In this document: positions 50,201 to 57,991 of the stretch, in pieces
Layout of the letters: each line of letters begins with the position of its first letter
Position numbering within the stretch: the stretch's first letter is position 1
From: Rhodococcus sp. Leaf278
GTDB lineage: Bacteria; Actinomycetota; Actinomycetes; Mycobacteriales; Mycobacteriaceae
Assembly (NCBI RefSeq): GCF_001426085.1
Contig: NZ_LMRR01000034.1
Coordinates: forward strand, 224,310 to 288,309
Direction of reading: 5' to 3'
Length of the DNA stretch: 64,000 nucleotides
Notes under the pieces: model-generated
What the model was told of the DNA's origin: nothing
The model's input: the letters and a program-made list of their open reading frames with translations, nothing else
Databases searched by the model: none
Translations under genes and position numbers: made by a program

Positions 50201-50901
50201 AGCCGGGGACCTACGGTGCCGGATTGCTTCAGCTCATCGACAGCAAGACGTGGCGCAGCGACGACGACTTGGCGCAGGTCTACACCACCTGGGGCGGCTT
50301 CGCGTACGGCCGCGGCCTCGACGGCGTTCCCGCGTCGGACGATATGCGCACCGCGTACAAGCGCATCGCCGTCGCCGCGAAGAACACCGATACGCGCGAG
50401 CACGACATCGCAGATTCCGACGACTACTTCCAGTACCACGGCGGCATGGTGGCGACCGTGCGCGCGCTGACCGGAAAGTCGCCCGAGGCGTACATCGGCG
50501 ACAGCACGCGTCCGGAATCGGTGCGCACCCGCACCCTCTCCGAGGAGACCGCGCGAGTGTTCCGTGCCCGCGTGGTGAACCCACGGTGGCTCGAGGCCAT
50601 GCGTCGGCACGGATACAAGGGCGCGTTCGAGATGGCGGCGACGGTGGACTACTTGTTCGGCTACGACGCCACCACAGGCGTCGTGCAGGACTGGATGTAC
50701 GAGAAGCTGGCCGAAACGTACGTGCTCGACGAGCAGAACCAGAAGTTCATGCAGCAGTCGAATCCCTGGGCACTGCACGGCATCGCCGAGCGCCTGCTCG
50801 AGGCGGTGGAACGACAGTTGTGGGCCGAGCCGAACGAGCAGATCCTCGACGGGTTGCGCCGGGTCTACCTCGAGACCGAGGGCGAGCTCGAAGGGGAGTA
50901 G
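47296..50901 (+). CDS. cobN: Aerobic cobaltochelatase subunit CobN
   Basis: A 1201-residue large subunit of the ATP-dependent cobaltochelatase (with CobS and CobT) that inserts Co2+ into hydrogenobyrinate a,c-diamide. It is homologous to ChlH/BchH. Conserved stretches include ALMFSAYPTKHARIGNAVGL, VHLGKHGNLEWLPGKTLGMS, LPTGRNFYSVDPKAVPS and WGGFAYGRGLDG. The GTG at 47296 follows GAGGAGGG by about 9 bases and aligns with the family N-terminus (FLLLSTSDTDL). A longer in-frame extension covers the riboswitch and the antisense of cobG and is not coding. cobS and cobT are not in the window. Confidence 0.96.
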   Translation: MFLLLSTSDTDLLSARASGADFTWGNPSRLLAQDIPSMAKSAELIIVRILGSRRSWEAGLDAVLATGLPVVVLGGEQAPDADLMEISTVPANVAAQAHNYLAEGGSDNLRELYNFLSDTVLLTGHGFDAPRHLPTWGHLERNSTPRSDGPTVAILYYRAQHLAGNTTYIDALATAVENKGATALPIYCASLRTAESDLLETLKSADALIVTVLAAGGTKPAGASAGGDDEAWNVAELAALDVPILQGLCLTSSRATWSENDDGLSPLDVATQVAVPEFDGRLITVPFSFKEIDDDGLTTYVPDHERAARVAGIAVRHARLRHIPAADRRIALMFSAYPTKHARIGNAVGLDTPASAIALMSDMRTAGYDLGPLDGPDSVPGLAARDGDALIHALIARGGQDPNWLTDAQLEGNPIRISAARYRTWFEQLPDDLREGVIEHWGPAPGDLYVDRSADPDGEIVIAAMQFGNVVIMVQPPRGFGEKPVAIYHDPDLPPSHHYLAAYRWISAAREGGGFGADAMVHLGKHGNLEWLPGKTLGMSASCGTDAALGDLPLIYPFLVNDPGEGTQAKRRAHATLVDHLIPPMARAESYGDISRLEQLLDEHANISALDPAKLPAIRQQIWTLMTAAQMHKDLGLEERPDEEVFDDMLLNVDGWLCEIKDVQIRDGLHILGQEPVGDAEVELVLAMLRARQMWGGEQTVPGLREALGLSEDGDEDRTRVDTIEAVAHGLVAAMQATQWNPDEAERVAGEHGDVVAEILKFAAAEVVPRLRGTSREIEQLLHALDGGFIAAGPSGSPLRGLINVLPTGRNFYSVDPKAVPSKLAWETGQAMAESLLARYRQDHGEWPKSVGLSVWGTSAMRTSGDDIAEVFALLGVSPVWDEASRRVTRLEVIDLVELGRPRIDVTVRISGFFRDAFPHVLALLDDAVRMVAALDEEPEQNYVRAHAQADLAEHGDERRSTTRIFGSKPGTYGAGLLQLIDSKTWRSDDDLAQVYTTWGGFAYGRGLDGVPASDDMRTAYKRIAVAAKNTDTREHDIADSDDYFQYHGGMVATVRALTGKSPEAYIGDSTRPESVRTRTLSEETARVFRARVVNPRWLEAMRRHGYKGAFEMAATVDYLFGYDATTGVVQDWMYEKLAETYVLDEQNQKFMQQSNPWALHGIAERLLEAVERQLWAEPNEQILDGLRRVYLETEGELEGE

Positions 50902-50906
50902 CGACG

Positions 50907-50912
50907 TATCCT
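50907..50912 (+). promoter_or_regulatory. -10 element of the Rv2061c-like gene
   Basis: TATCCT, 7 bases before the ATG at 50920 and just after the cobN stop. It suggests independent, leaderless expression. Confidence 0.4.
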
Positions 50913-50919
50913 GTGCGGT

Positions 50920-51300
50920 ATGGCCGCCACGTTCGACACCATTGCCACAGGCAAGTACGTACTACTGACGACGTTCAAGAAGGACGGCACCTGCGTGCCG
51001 ACCCCGCTGTGGGGTGCTCTGGACGGTGACCGGCTGCTCATGTGGACGGTTGCCGATTCGTGGAAGGTCAAACGCATTCGACGCAACCCGAAGGTGACGA
51101 TTGCACCGTGCGACATGCGCGGCAATCCTCAGGGCGACGCAGTGGACGCCACCGCCGAGATTCTCGACGAGACCGGTACCGAGAAGGCCCGCGCAGCTGT
51201 CGCCTCGAAGTACGGAATCCTGGGTTGGCTCACCGTGAAGGGCAGCGTGCTGCGTCGCGGCAAGAGCGGCTCGGTAGGACTGTCCATCACCGCGGCCTGA
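50920..51300 (+). CDS. PPOX-class F420-dependent oxidoreductase family protein
   Basis: A 126-residue split-barrel protein, equivalent in position to Rv2061c next to cobN. It begins MAATFDTIATGKYVLLTTFKK and contains GTCVPTPLWGALDGDRLLMWT and WKVKRIRRNPKVTIAPCD, typical of the F420-binding PPOX subfamily. The reaction is unknown. Linkage to cobN is conserved, but a role in cobalamin metabolism is only a guess. Confidence 0.85.
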   Translation: MAATFDTIATGKYVLLTTFKKDGTCVPTPLWGALDGDRLLMWTVADSWKVKRIRRNPKVTIAPCDMRGNPQGDAVDATAEILDETGTEKARAAVASKYGILGWLTVKGSVLRRGKSGSVGLSITAA

Positions 51301-51378
51301 AATCCGCACCATCGCTCGCATGCACGGTTCCGAATACTTCACGAGGCAGCTTCCCCTGCTGCCGGAATGGAGCACCAC

Positions 51379-51804
51379 GTGCCAATCGCTGTGACCGATT
51401 ACAACCATGTTCGACTCACCGTCAGCGACATCGACCGTTCCCGGTCGTTCTACGACTCGGTGTTCGGCTTCGAAATTGCCTACGCCTGGGATCCCGACGC
51501 CGACGAGGAGACCAAGAAAGCGCTGTGGTTCCTGTTCGGTGGAGTCATCTACAAGTTCGGCGGGGGACTGCTCGGCCTGCGTCCGGTTGCACCGGGCGAC
51601 GACACGTTCACCGAAGACCGCTGCGGACTCGACCACCTCAGCTTCACCGTGGACACGCGGGCCGCACTCGAAGATGCAGTCAAGACGCTCGACGAGCTCG
51701 GCATCTCGCACGAGGGCATCAAGGACGCAGGGCCCGGTCTGTCCATCGTCGAATTCCGCGACCCGGACAACATCGCGCTCGAGCTCTCCGGACCCGACAA
51801 GTAA
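51379..51804 (+). CDS. VOC-superfamily (glyoxalase/dioxygenase fold) protein
   Basis: A 141-residue protein with paired beta-alpha-beta-beta-beta modules. DYNHVRLTVSDIDRSRSFY starts the first (His as first metal ligand), CGLDHLSFTVDTRAALEDAV the second, and IVEFRDPDNIALEL supplies the terminal Glu. It may be a glyoxalase-like isomerase or resistance-type binding protein; the substrate is unknown. The GTG at 51379 has GGAG 7 bases upstream; an ATG at 51367 would add four residues. Confidence 0.82.
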   Translation: MPIAVTDYNHVRLTVSDIDRSRSFYDSVFGFEIAYAWDPDADEETKKALWFLFGGVIYKFGGGLLGLRPVAPGDDTFTEDRCGLDHLSFTVDTRAALEDAVKTLDELGISHEGIKDAGPGLSIVEFRDPDNIALELSGPDK

Positions 51805-51816
51805 TTCGGACCGGCA

Positions 51817-53184
51817 CTACTGGGCAGCGCTGACCGACGACATGTGAAATTCGGGAATGCGCAGGGGCGGCATCGCCGTGCGAGTGAACCAGTCCTTCCA
51901 CTCGCGCGGCAGTGTCGCTTCCGTAGCACCCGCTTCGGTCACGCGGCGCAGCAGATCGAGTGGGCTTTCGTTGAACCGAAAGTTGTTGACAGCGCCGGTG
52001 ATTCGACCGCTTTCTATTGCGTACACGCCGTCTCTGGTCAGTCCGGTGAGAAGTAGTGACGTCGGATCGACCTCTCGGATGTACCAGAGCGTGGTCAACA
52101 GCAGTCCGCGCTCGGTATCCGCCACCATCTTGTCCAGGCTTGCATCCGTGCCGCCCGTCATGACGAGGTTCTCGCCGGGTACCGCAACGGGAGCTCCGTA
52201 CTTGCGGGCCGCTGCACGCGGATAGGCCAGAGCGGAGACCGATCCGTCCCGTACCCAGTCCACCCGCTCGATGCCCATACCGTTGTCGAACACCGACACC
52301 GAATCGCTGGACGATCCCGCCACCACGAACGGCGTGTACTCGAGACCGACTGCACGCGGGTCCGAGTACAACGTCAGCGGCAGAGTGGTGAGCTTCTCGC
52401 CCACGCGCGTTTCGCCTGCACCCGACAGTGCGGTGCGGCCTTCCTGCGCGCCACGACCCTCCATGGTCCACATCAGGTAGATCATCAAATCCGCCACGGC
52501 CGACGGCGGTAGCAGTGTCTCGTATCGTCCTGCCGGCATCTCGACGGTGTTCTGCGCCCAGCCGAGCCGGGTGGACAGCTCGTCCAACATCTTCTCGGCG
52601 GACACGTCCCGAAAGTCCGTGGTGCCGGTTCCGACCCAGGCGCTTGCCCCGGATCGTTTGCCGTTGATCTCGACCGATCCGGTGGGCTGCGTGAACGTAC
52701 GACGTAGACCGGTCGAGGTGCCGAGCCAGACGTTGTCGACCCGGTGCTGGGCGAAGCCGTACAGGGCGTCGCTACCGTCGAACCCAACATTCAGTTCCGT
52801 TGCCAGAGAGCCGAACACATCGATCGACGTGTGTTGTGCGTGGCGGTCCCAGCCCTGCGGGTCCGAGGCCGACTCTCCGGGCAGCAACGGCATCGCGTCG
52901 TCGGCGGGCTCCGCCGATCGCGCCGCCGCTTCGCTCGCGCGTACCACGGCCTCGATGTCGTCCGGATCGACACTCGTCGACGACACGGTACCCACGCGCG
53001 CGGAGATCGAATCTCGCACGATGGAGACCACTTCCCAGCGTCGCGATGTCGCGATTCCGTTGGTGGTCATGGAGTTTCCTGCCCACCGCAGTGTGGCGTC
53101 GCTGGAATCGGTGACGATCACGATCGTGTCGTCGACGCTCGCACAGGCCAGAGCCCGCTCGATCACGTGTTGTGCGGCGATCAT
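51817..53184 (-). CDS. TldE/PmbA-like metallopeptidase-family subunit
   Basis: A 455-residue PmbA/TldE homologue, lacking the zinc motif that its partner TldD has. It begins MIAAQHVIERALACASVDDT and contains the family segments AGRYETLLPPSAVADLMIYL and TGGTDASLDKMVADTERGLL. In enterobacteria TldD/TldE form a heterodimeric protease that trims unfolded peptides such as microcin B17 precursor. The ATG at 53184 overlaps the tldD stop (ATGA). It faces the VOC gene tail to tail, 12 bases apart. Confidence 0.9.
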   Translation of the reverse strand: MIAAQHVIERALACASVDDTIVIVTDSSDATLRWAGNSMTTNGIATSRRWEVVSIVRDSISARVGTVSSTSVDPDDIEAVVRASEAAARSAEPADDAMPLLPGESASDPQGWDRHAQHTSIDVFGSLATELNVGFDGSDALYGFAQHRVDNVWLGTSTGLRRTFTQPTGSVEINGKRSGASAWVGTGTTDFRDVSAEKMLDELSTRLGWAQNTVEMPAGRYETLLPPSAVADLMIYLMWTMEGRGAQEGRTALSGAGETRVGEKLTTLPLTLYSDPRAVGLEYTPFVVAGSSSDSVSVFDNGMGIERVDWVRDGSVSALAYPRAAARKYGAPVAVPGENLVMTGGTDASLDKMVADTERGLLLTTLWYIREVDPTSLLLTGLTRDGVYAIESGRITGAVNNFRFNESPLDLLRRVTEAGATEATLPREWKDWFTRTAMPPLRIPEFHMSSVSAAQ

Positions 53185-54707
53185 CGACCTGCCTCCGATC
53201 GGGTGTTGAGGACGTTGACGCCGCGGAACAGCGCTGACGGGCAACCATGGCTCACAGCGGCGACCTGGCCGGGCTGCGCCTTACCGCAGTTGAACGCACC
53301 ACCGAGCCGCCAGGTCGACGGTCCGCCGAGCAGCTCCATCGAACCCCAGAATTCGGTGGTGGTCGCCTGATACGCAACATCGCGTACTTGGCCGTCGAGC
53401 ATGCCGTTTCGAATGCGGTAGAAGCGTTGACCGGTGAACTGGAAGTTGTACCGCTGCATGTCGATCGACCAGGACTTGTCACCGACGACGTAGAGGCCGT
53501 CCTCCACCGCACCGATGAGGTCGGCCGTCGTGCGATCGATGTCCGGGTCCGGCTGCAGCGATACGTTCGCCATCCGTTGAATCGGTACGTGATGCGGTGA
53601 ATCCGCGTATGCACACCCATTGGACCGCTCCAGTCCGAGCCTGGGAGCAAAGACCCGATCGAGCTGATAGCCGACCAGTGTCCCGTCGCGAACCAGATCC
53701 CACCTTTGCGAGCCCACTCCGTCGTCGTCGTAACCGATGCTGGCCAGGCCGTTGCGTTCGGTACGGTCCGCGGTGACATGCATGATCGGCGATCCGTAGC
53801 GCAGCGTCCCCAGCTGGTCCGGCGTCGCAAAGGACGTGCCGGCGTACGCCGCTTCGTAACCGATGGCTCGGTCGTATTCTGTTGCGTGACCGATGGATTC
53901 GTGAATGGTCAGCCACAGATTCGTCGGGTCGATGACGAGGTCGGTCGGTCCGGCCACCACCGTCGGTGCCTTCACCTTCTCGGCCAGCCATTCGGGGATC
54001 CGGGCCAACTCGTCGGCCCAGTCCCAGGTACCGGTTTCACCGAGGTATTCCCAACCACGTCCCACCGGTGGAGCGAGGGTGCGCATGGTTTCGAAAGCTC
54101 CGACGGACCGGTCGACGGTTGTCGCCTCGAACTGGGGATGTAGTCGCACCCGCTGCTGAGTGATGCTGCTGCCGGCCAGATCGGCGTAGAAGGACTGCTC
54201 TTTGACCTGAAGTACCGACGCGGTGACGTGGTCCACCCCATCGGACGCCGCCAGGCGGGACGAGTACTCCGCGAGCAGCCCCACCTTGTCGGCGGTGGGC
54301 ACTTCGAACGGATCGATGTCGTAATCCGACACCCAGGTCGCATTCGAGTAGACCGGCTCGTACGCGAGCTCGACCCGTTCACGATTGAGAGCACGTAATG
54401 CCGTCGCCACCTCGACGGCCTTGCGGGCCGTCTCGGCAGCTGCGTCGGTGCCGAGTTCTGCATGGGAGGCGAACCCCCAGGTCCCGTCGACCACCACCCG
54501 CACTGCGAGGCCGATCTCACCGGCATCGACCGAGGACTGCACCGAGCCGTCGCGCAACGAGATCGACTGTGTCGTCAAGCGCTGGACGCGCACATCGGCG
54601 TGGGTGGCTCCAGCGGAGCGTGCAGTGCTCAGTGCGGCATCCGCGAGATCGTGCAGGGGAAGAGCGAGGAAGTCGGCGTCGACCGACCGATCCGGGTGTC
54701 TCGTCAC
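53181..54707 (-). CDS. tldD: TldD-like metalloprotease
   Basis: A 508-residue catalytic partner of the TldE-like protein. The zinc motif is HESIGHATEYDRAIGYE (HExxxH, with a third ligand expected later), and the C-terminus carries the Cys/His-containing FNCGKAQPGQVAAVSHGCPS. The GTG at 54707 is chosen; frames from 54929 read back through the TauE gene. No precursor peptide gene is visible within the window to suggest a substrate. Confidence 0.9.
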   Translation of the reverse strand: MTRHPDRSVDADFLALPLHDLADAALSTARSAGATHADVRVQRLTTQSISLRDGSVQSSVDAGEIGLAVRVVVDGTWGFASHAELGTDAAAETARKAVEVATALRALNRERVELAYEPVYSNATWVSDYDIDPFEVPTADKVGLLAEYSSRLAASDGVDHVTASVLQVKEQSFYADLAGSSITQQRVRLHPQFEATTVDRSVGAFETMRTLAPPVGRGWEYLGETGTWDWADELARIPEWLAEKVKAPTVVAGPTDLVIDPTNLWLTIHESIGHATEYDRAIGYEAAYAGTSFATPDQLGTLRYGSPIMHVTADRTERNGLASIGYDDDGVGSQRWDLVRDGTLVGYQLDRVFAPRLGLERSNGCAYADSPHHVPIQRMANVSLQPDPDIDRTTADLIGAVEDGLYVVGDKSWSIDMQRYNFQFTGQRFYRIRNGMLDGQVRDVAYQATTTEFWGSMELLGGPSTWRLGGAFNCGKAQPGQVAAVSHGCPSALFRGVNVLNTRSEAGR

Positions 54708-54717
54708 CGCACCGACG

Positions 54718-55485
54718 CTAGCCGAACTGCTGCCAGCCGAGTCGAACAACCATCCCCACCACGACGACGAGCAGGACAATTCTGACGAAACCGGCCCCTC
54801 GTGCCACCGCTGTTCTGGACCCGACCACCGCCCCGACGACGTTGCAGACCGCCATGGCTGCTCCGAGTTGCCAGTACACGCTGCCGGTGGCGGCGAAGAA
54901 AGCGAGTGCCCCGACATTGGACCCGACATTGATCACCTTGGCCATCGCAGCGCTTCGCACGAATTCCGTCCCGAGCATCGTGGCGAACACGATGATCAGA
55001 AACGTGCCGGTTCCGGGCCCGAGGATTCCGTCGTAGAAGCCGATCCCCGCGGCTGCGAGACCGACGACGATCAGAACCTTGCGATGCGTAGGCGGAGACG
55101 ACGCCACGGTGAGACCGATGGTGGGGCGACACGTCACGAGCAGCGCCACGCCGACGAGAACGACCATGATGATCGGGATGAACAGGTCGCGGTCGATGAG
55201 CGAGACTGCGGCAGCACCGGCCGCCGACGTCACCGCAGCGAGGACACCGGCCGGGACCAGTACCTTCCAGTTCAGCGAGACCTTGCGAGCGAACGTCACC
55301 ACTGCGGCAACGGTGCCGAATATCGCGGTGGCCTTGTTGGTCGCGAGCGCCGCTTGCTGTGTGAGTTGTGGTGCCACGAGCAGGATTGCGGGCAACAGGA
55401 TCAGGCCGCCTCCACCGACCACCGCGTCGACCCAACCAGCGGCCGTCGCGGCCACCATCAGCAGTCCCCAGTCCGCGGCAGTCAT
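54718..55485 (-). CDS. TauE/SafE-family (TSUP) membrane transporter
   Basis: A 255-residue polytopic protein with about seven to eight hydrophobic segments and the TSUP repeat start LMVAATAAGWVDAVVGGGGLILLPAIL. The second repeat begins GIGFYDGILGPGTGTFLIIVF. The family exports sulfite, organosulfonates or related anions; the substrate is undetermined here. It is 10 bases upstream of tldD on the same strand and diverges from the histidine kinase, with 17 bases between starts. Confidence 0.9.
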   Translation of the reverse strand: MTAADWGLLMVAATAAGWVDAVVGGGGLILLPAILLVAPQLTQQAALATNKATAIFGTVAAVVTFARKVSLNWKVLVPAGVLAAVTSAAGAAAVSLIDRDLFIPIIMVVLVGVALLVTCRPTIGLTVASSPPTHRKVLIVVGLAAAGIGFYDGILGPGTGTFLIIVFATMLGTEFVRSAAMAKVINVGSNVGALAFFAATGSVYWQLGAAMAVCNVVGAVVGSRTAVARGAGFVRIVLLVVVVGMVVRLGWQQFG

Positions 55486-55502
55486 ACGGCAAACTCAATC
55501 AC

Positions 55503-56666
55503 ATGCGTCGTTTCAGCCTGTGGCTCCGTGGGCAGCCCTTCGTTGCCGATGCATTGCTGGCGGCAGGACTGTTCGTCGTCGAGATATTGGTGTTCGTCAG
55601 TTCGGCCGATGGACCGAACGGGCCGTTGTTTCTCGTGTTCTCGGTCGTCTTGTCGGTACCCGTTGCATGGCGGCGACGCTGTCCTCGATCGATAGCGGCG
55701 TTCACGCTCGTGGCCACGGGCGTGAGCGATATCGCGGGCGCCATGGCGGGCGACGCCGTCAACGGCCACCCCGCGACGCTGGCTCTGCCGATCATGCTGT
55801 ACACCCTCGTTGCGTACGTCGGACGAGTTCAGGGTGCCGTGTACGCCGTTGCTCTCGCGGCGTATTCGGTGGCGTCCATGCTGCTGTTCGAGCAACCGAT
55901 CTTCACGACACTGTTGTTCGGTGCGCTTCTCTACGCACTGTCCTGGCTCGCTGCGGAATTTCTCGGCGCTCGCCGGGCCTACGACGAGGCGACCCAGGCT
56001 CGGCTGGTCGTCGCCGAATACGACCGAGACCGCCGCGCCGAGGAAGCCGTGATCGCGGAACGCACGCGCATCGCGCGAGAACTTCACGACGTCATCGCCC
56101 ACAGCGTCAGCGTGATGGTGGTTCAGGCCGATGGTGCCTCGTACGCCATCCGGCGCAATCCGGAACGAGCGGAGCAGGCCGTCGCCAACATTTCCGCCAC
56201 CGGTCGGCTTGCGCTGGCAGAGCTGCGCAGAACCGTCGCGCTGATGCGCACCTCCCCGGACTCGGACGACATGCCTCAGTACGGCACAGCCGGGCTCGCC
56301 CGGGTGGTCGAGATGATGGGTCGCGCAGGGTTGTACGTCGAGCTCGAGCAGACCGGAAATCTCGACGACATCAGCCCGGCAATCAGCCTGGGGGTGCACC
56401 GTGTGGTGCAGGAATCGCTCACCAACGTTCTACGGCACGCCGGCCACGCCCCGCGTGCCGTGGTCAAAGTGGTCCGAGAAGAACAAGCGGTGACCGTGGA
56501 GATCTCCGACAACGGCACCGGCACCGGCGCGCTCTCACCCGTGGACGGTGGCGGACACGGATTGCTCGGGATGCGCGAGCGGGTGGCCGTGCTCCAGGGC
56601 ACGCTGCACGCGGGCCGCACTCCGCACGGCAGCTGGCTCGTGCGGGCGACGCTGCCGATCGAGTGA
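55503..56666 (+). CDS. NarL-type two-component sensor histidine kinase
   Basis: A 387-residue kinase with an N-terminal membrane region of about five helices (10-160) and no large extracellular sensor domain. The HisKA_3 dimerisation box is TRIARELHDVIAHSVSVMVV with the phospho-accepting His, and the ATPase domain has VQESLTNVLRHAGHA (N box) and GGGHGLLGMRERV (G box). It phosphorylates the response regulator encoded 33 bases downstream. The signal is unknown; an intramembrane or envelope-stress role would fit the topology. The ATG at 55503 is used; upstream frames are antisense to the TauE gene. Confidence 0.92.
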   Translation: MRRFSLWLRGQPFVADALLAAGLFVVEILVFVSSADGPNGPLFLVFSVVLSVPVAWRRRCPRSIAAFTLVATGVSDIAGAMAGDAVNGHPATLALPIMLYTLVAYVGRVQGAVYAVALAAYSVASMLLFEQPIFTTLLFGALLYALSWLAAEFLGARRAYDEATQARLVVAEYDRDRRAEEAVIAERTRIARELHDVIAHSVSVMVVQADGASYAIRRNPERAEQAVANISATGRLALAELRRTVALMRTSPDSDDMPQYGTAGLARVVEMMGRAGLYVELEQTGNLDDISPAISLGVHRVVQESLTNVLRHAGHAPRAVVKVVREEQAVTVEISDNGTGTGALSPVDGGGHGLLGMRERVAVLQGTLHAGRTPHGSWLVRATLPIE

Positions 56667-56687
56667 GGGCTGGGTGCTTTCTACGGC

Positions 56688-56693
56688 TAGGTT
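56688..56693 (+). promoter_or_regulatory. -10 element before the response regulator
   Basis: TAGGTT, 6 bases before the GTG at 56700, predicting a leaderless transcript additional to read-through from the kinase gene. Confidence 0.45.
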
Positions 56694-56699
56694 GGATCG

Positions 56700-57356
56700 G
56701 TGCCGATCACCGTTGTCGTCGTGGACGACCAAGAGCTCATGCGCATGGGATTGAACATGGTGCTCGAGGCCCAGGACGACATCGAGGTGGTCGGTGAGGC
56801 GTCCGATGGTGCAGGGGCCATCGAGGCCGCACACAGGCTGGCACCGGCGGTCGTGTTGATGGACGTCCGGATGCCCGGCATCGACGGCGTCTCCGCCACT
56901 CGAACCATCACCGAATCCGGTTCCGATACAAGGGTTCTGGTGATGACGACATTCGATCTCGACGAGCACGTCCTGGGAGCGCTTCGGGCGGGCGCAAGTG
57001 GATTCCTGCTCAAGGACACACCACCCGAGGACTTGGTATCCGCAATCCGCAGCGTGGCCGCGGGCGATGCCGTCGTCTCACCGAAGGTCACCAAGAGGCT
57101 GCTCTCGCGGTTCGTCGCCCAGTCCGTCTCGACCGCCGATGCGTCGGTTCTCGACGCACTGACCGGTCGGGAGAGGGAGGTGCTGGTGCACTTGGCTACC
57201 GGTCTGTCCAACGCCGAGATCGCGGCGGCGCTGCACCTGTCCGAGGCGACGATCAAGACCCACATCGGTCGAATTCTGACGAAATTGGATGTGCGCGACC
57301 GAGTGCAAGCGGTCGTCCTCGCGTACGAAACCGGTCTCGTACGACCGGGTTCCTGA
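56700..57356 (+). CDS. LuxR/NarL-family response regulator
   Basis: A 218-residue regulator. The receiver domain has acidic residues in VVDDQELMRMG, the phospho-acceptor Asp in VLMDVRMPGIDG, and the switch Thr/Lys in MTTFDLDE and FLLKDTPPE. The C-terminal GerE/LuxR helix-turn-helix reads LTGREREVLVHLATGLSNAEIAAALHLSEATIKTHIGRIL. Its partner is the kinase just upstream. Target genes are unknown. Confidence 0.94.
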   Translation: MPITVVVVDDQELMRMGLNMVLEAQDDIEVVGEASDGAGAIEAAHRLAPAVVLMDVRMPGIDGVSATRTITESGSDTRVLVMTTFDLDEHVLGALRAGASGFLLKDTPPEDLVSAIRSVAAGDAVVSPKVTKRLLSRFVAQSVSTADASVLDALTGREREVLVHLATGLSNAEIAAALHLSEATIKTHIGRILTKLDVRDRVQAVVLAYETGLVRPGS

Positions 57357-57437
57357 GAATTCGTTGGCAACCAGGGCACTTGGGGAGCGATTTCGTCGTC
57401 TCGAGCGTTGTACCGATGAAGCGAAGAAAGGACCGTC

Positions 57438-57974
57438 ATGCTCGCTCTGTTCGTACTTTATGTCGTCGTCGAGGTCGCGGCACTGGTCGCCGTCGGAAGC
57501 GCGCTCGGTGTGCTGTGGACCGTGGTGTTGTTGATCGGTGGATCGCTCATCGGCTCGCTGCTGGTGCGGTCGCAGGGTAAGCGGGTACTGGATGGACTTC
57601 GGAGAGCGTCGCGCGGCGAAAAGTCGGCCGGCGGCGCAGTGGCCGACGGCGCTTTGTTTGCGGCGGGGTCTGTCGCGATGTTCGTCCCCGGACTGGTGAC
57701 CACGGTGATCGGGTTGCTGCTGTTGATTCCGCCGACTCGGTGGCTGCTGCGCCCGGCGGTGATGTGGGCTGCTGCGCGCTGGCTGCCGCAGGTCGCCACG
57801 GCAACGCGACGCATGCGCCCGACGGTCATCGACGGCGAGATCCTCGACGATCGTGCCGACGCCACGGGCACAGCGTCGACGGCGGCGGGTTCTGCACTCG
57901 TCCTCGAAGGTCAGGTGATCGAGGCCGACCACGTCGATCAGCCGACGGGGGATTTCCGGAAGCCGTACCGGTAA
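57438..57974 (+). CDS. FxsA-family membrane protein
   Basis: A 178-residue protein with the FxsA fold: two N-terminal helices (MLALFVLYVVVEVAALVAVGSALG, then WTVVLLIGGSLIGSLLVRSQGK), a Gly-rich segment and a third hydrophobic region (VAMFVPGLVTTVIGLLLLIPP). E. coli FxsA (F exclusion suppressor) relieves phage exclusion when overproduced; the normal role is unclear. The ATG at 57438 has AAAGGA 5 bases upstream. The C-terminal 60 residues are a soluble tail. Confidence 0.88.
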   Translation: MLALFVLYVVVEVAALVAVGSALGVLWTVVLLIGGSLIGSLLVRSQGKRVLDGLRRASRGEKSAGGAVADGALFAAGSVAMFVPGLVTTVIGLLLLIPPTRWLLRPAVMWAAARWLPQVATATRRMRPTVIDGEILDDRADATGTASTAAGSALVLEGQVIEADHVDQPTGDFRKPYR

Positions 57975-57991
57975 GGGCAGACTGGTCGTTC

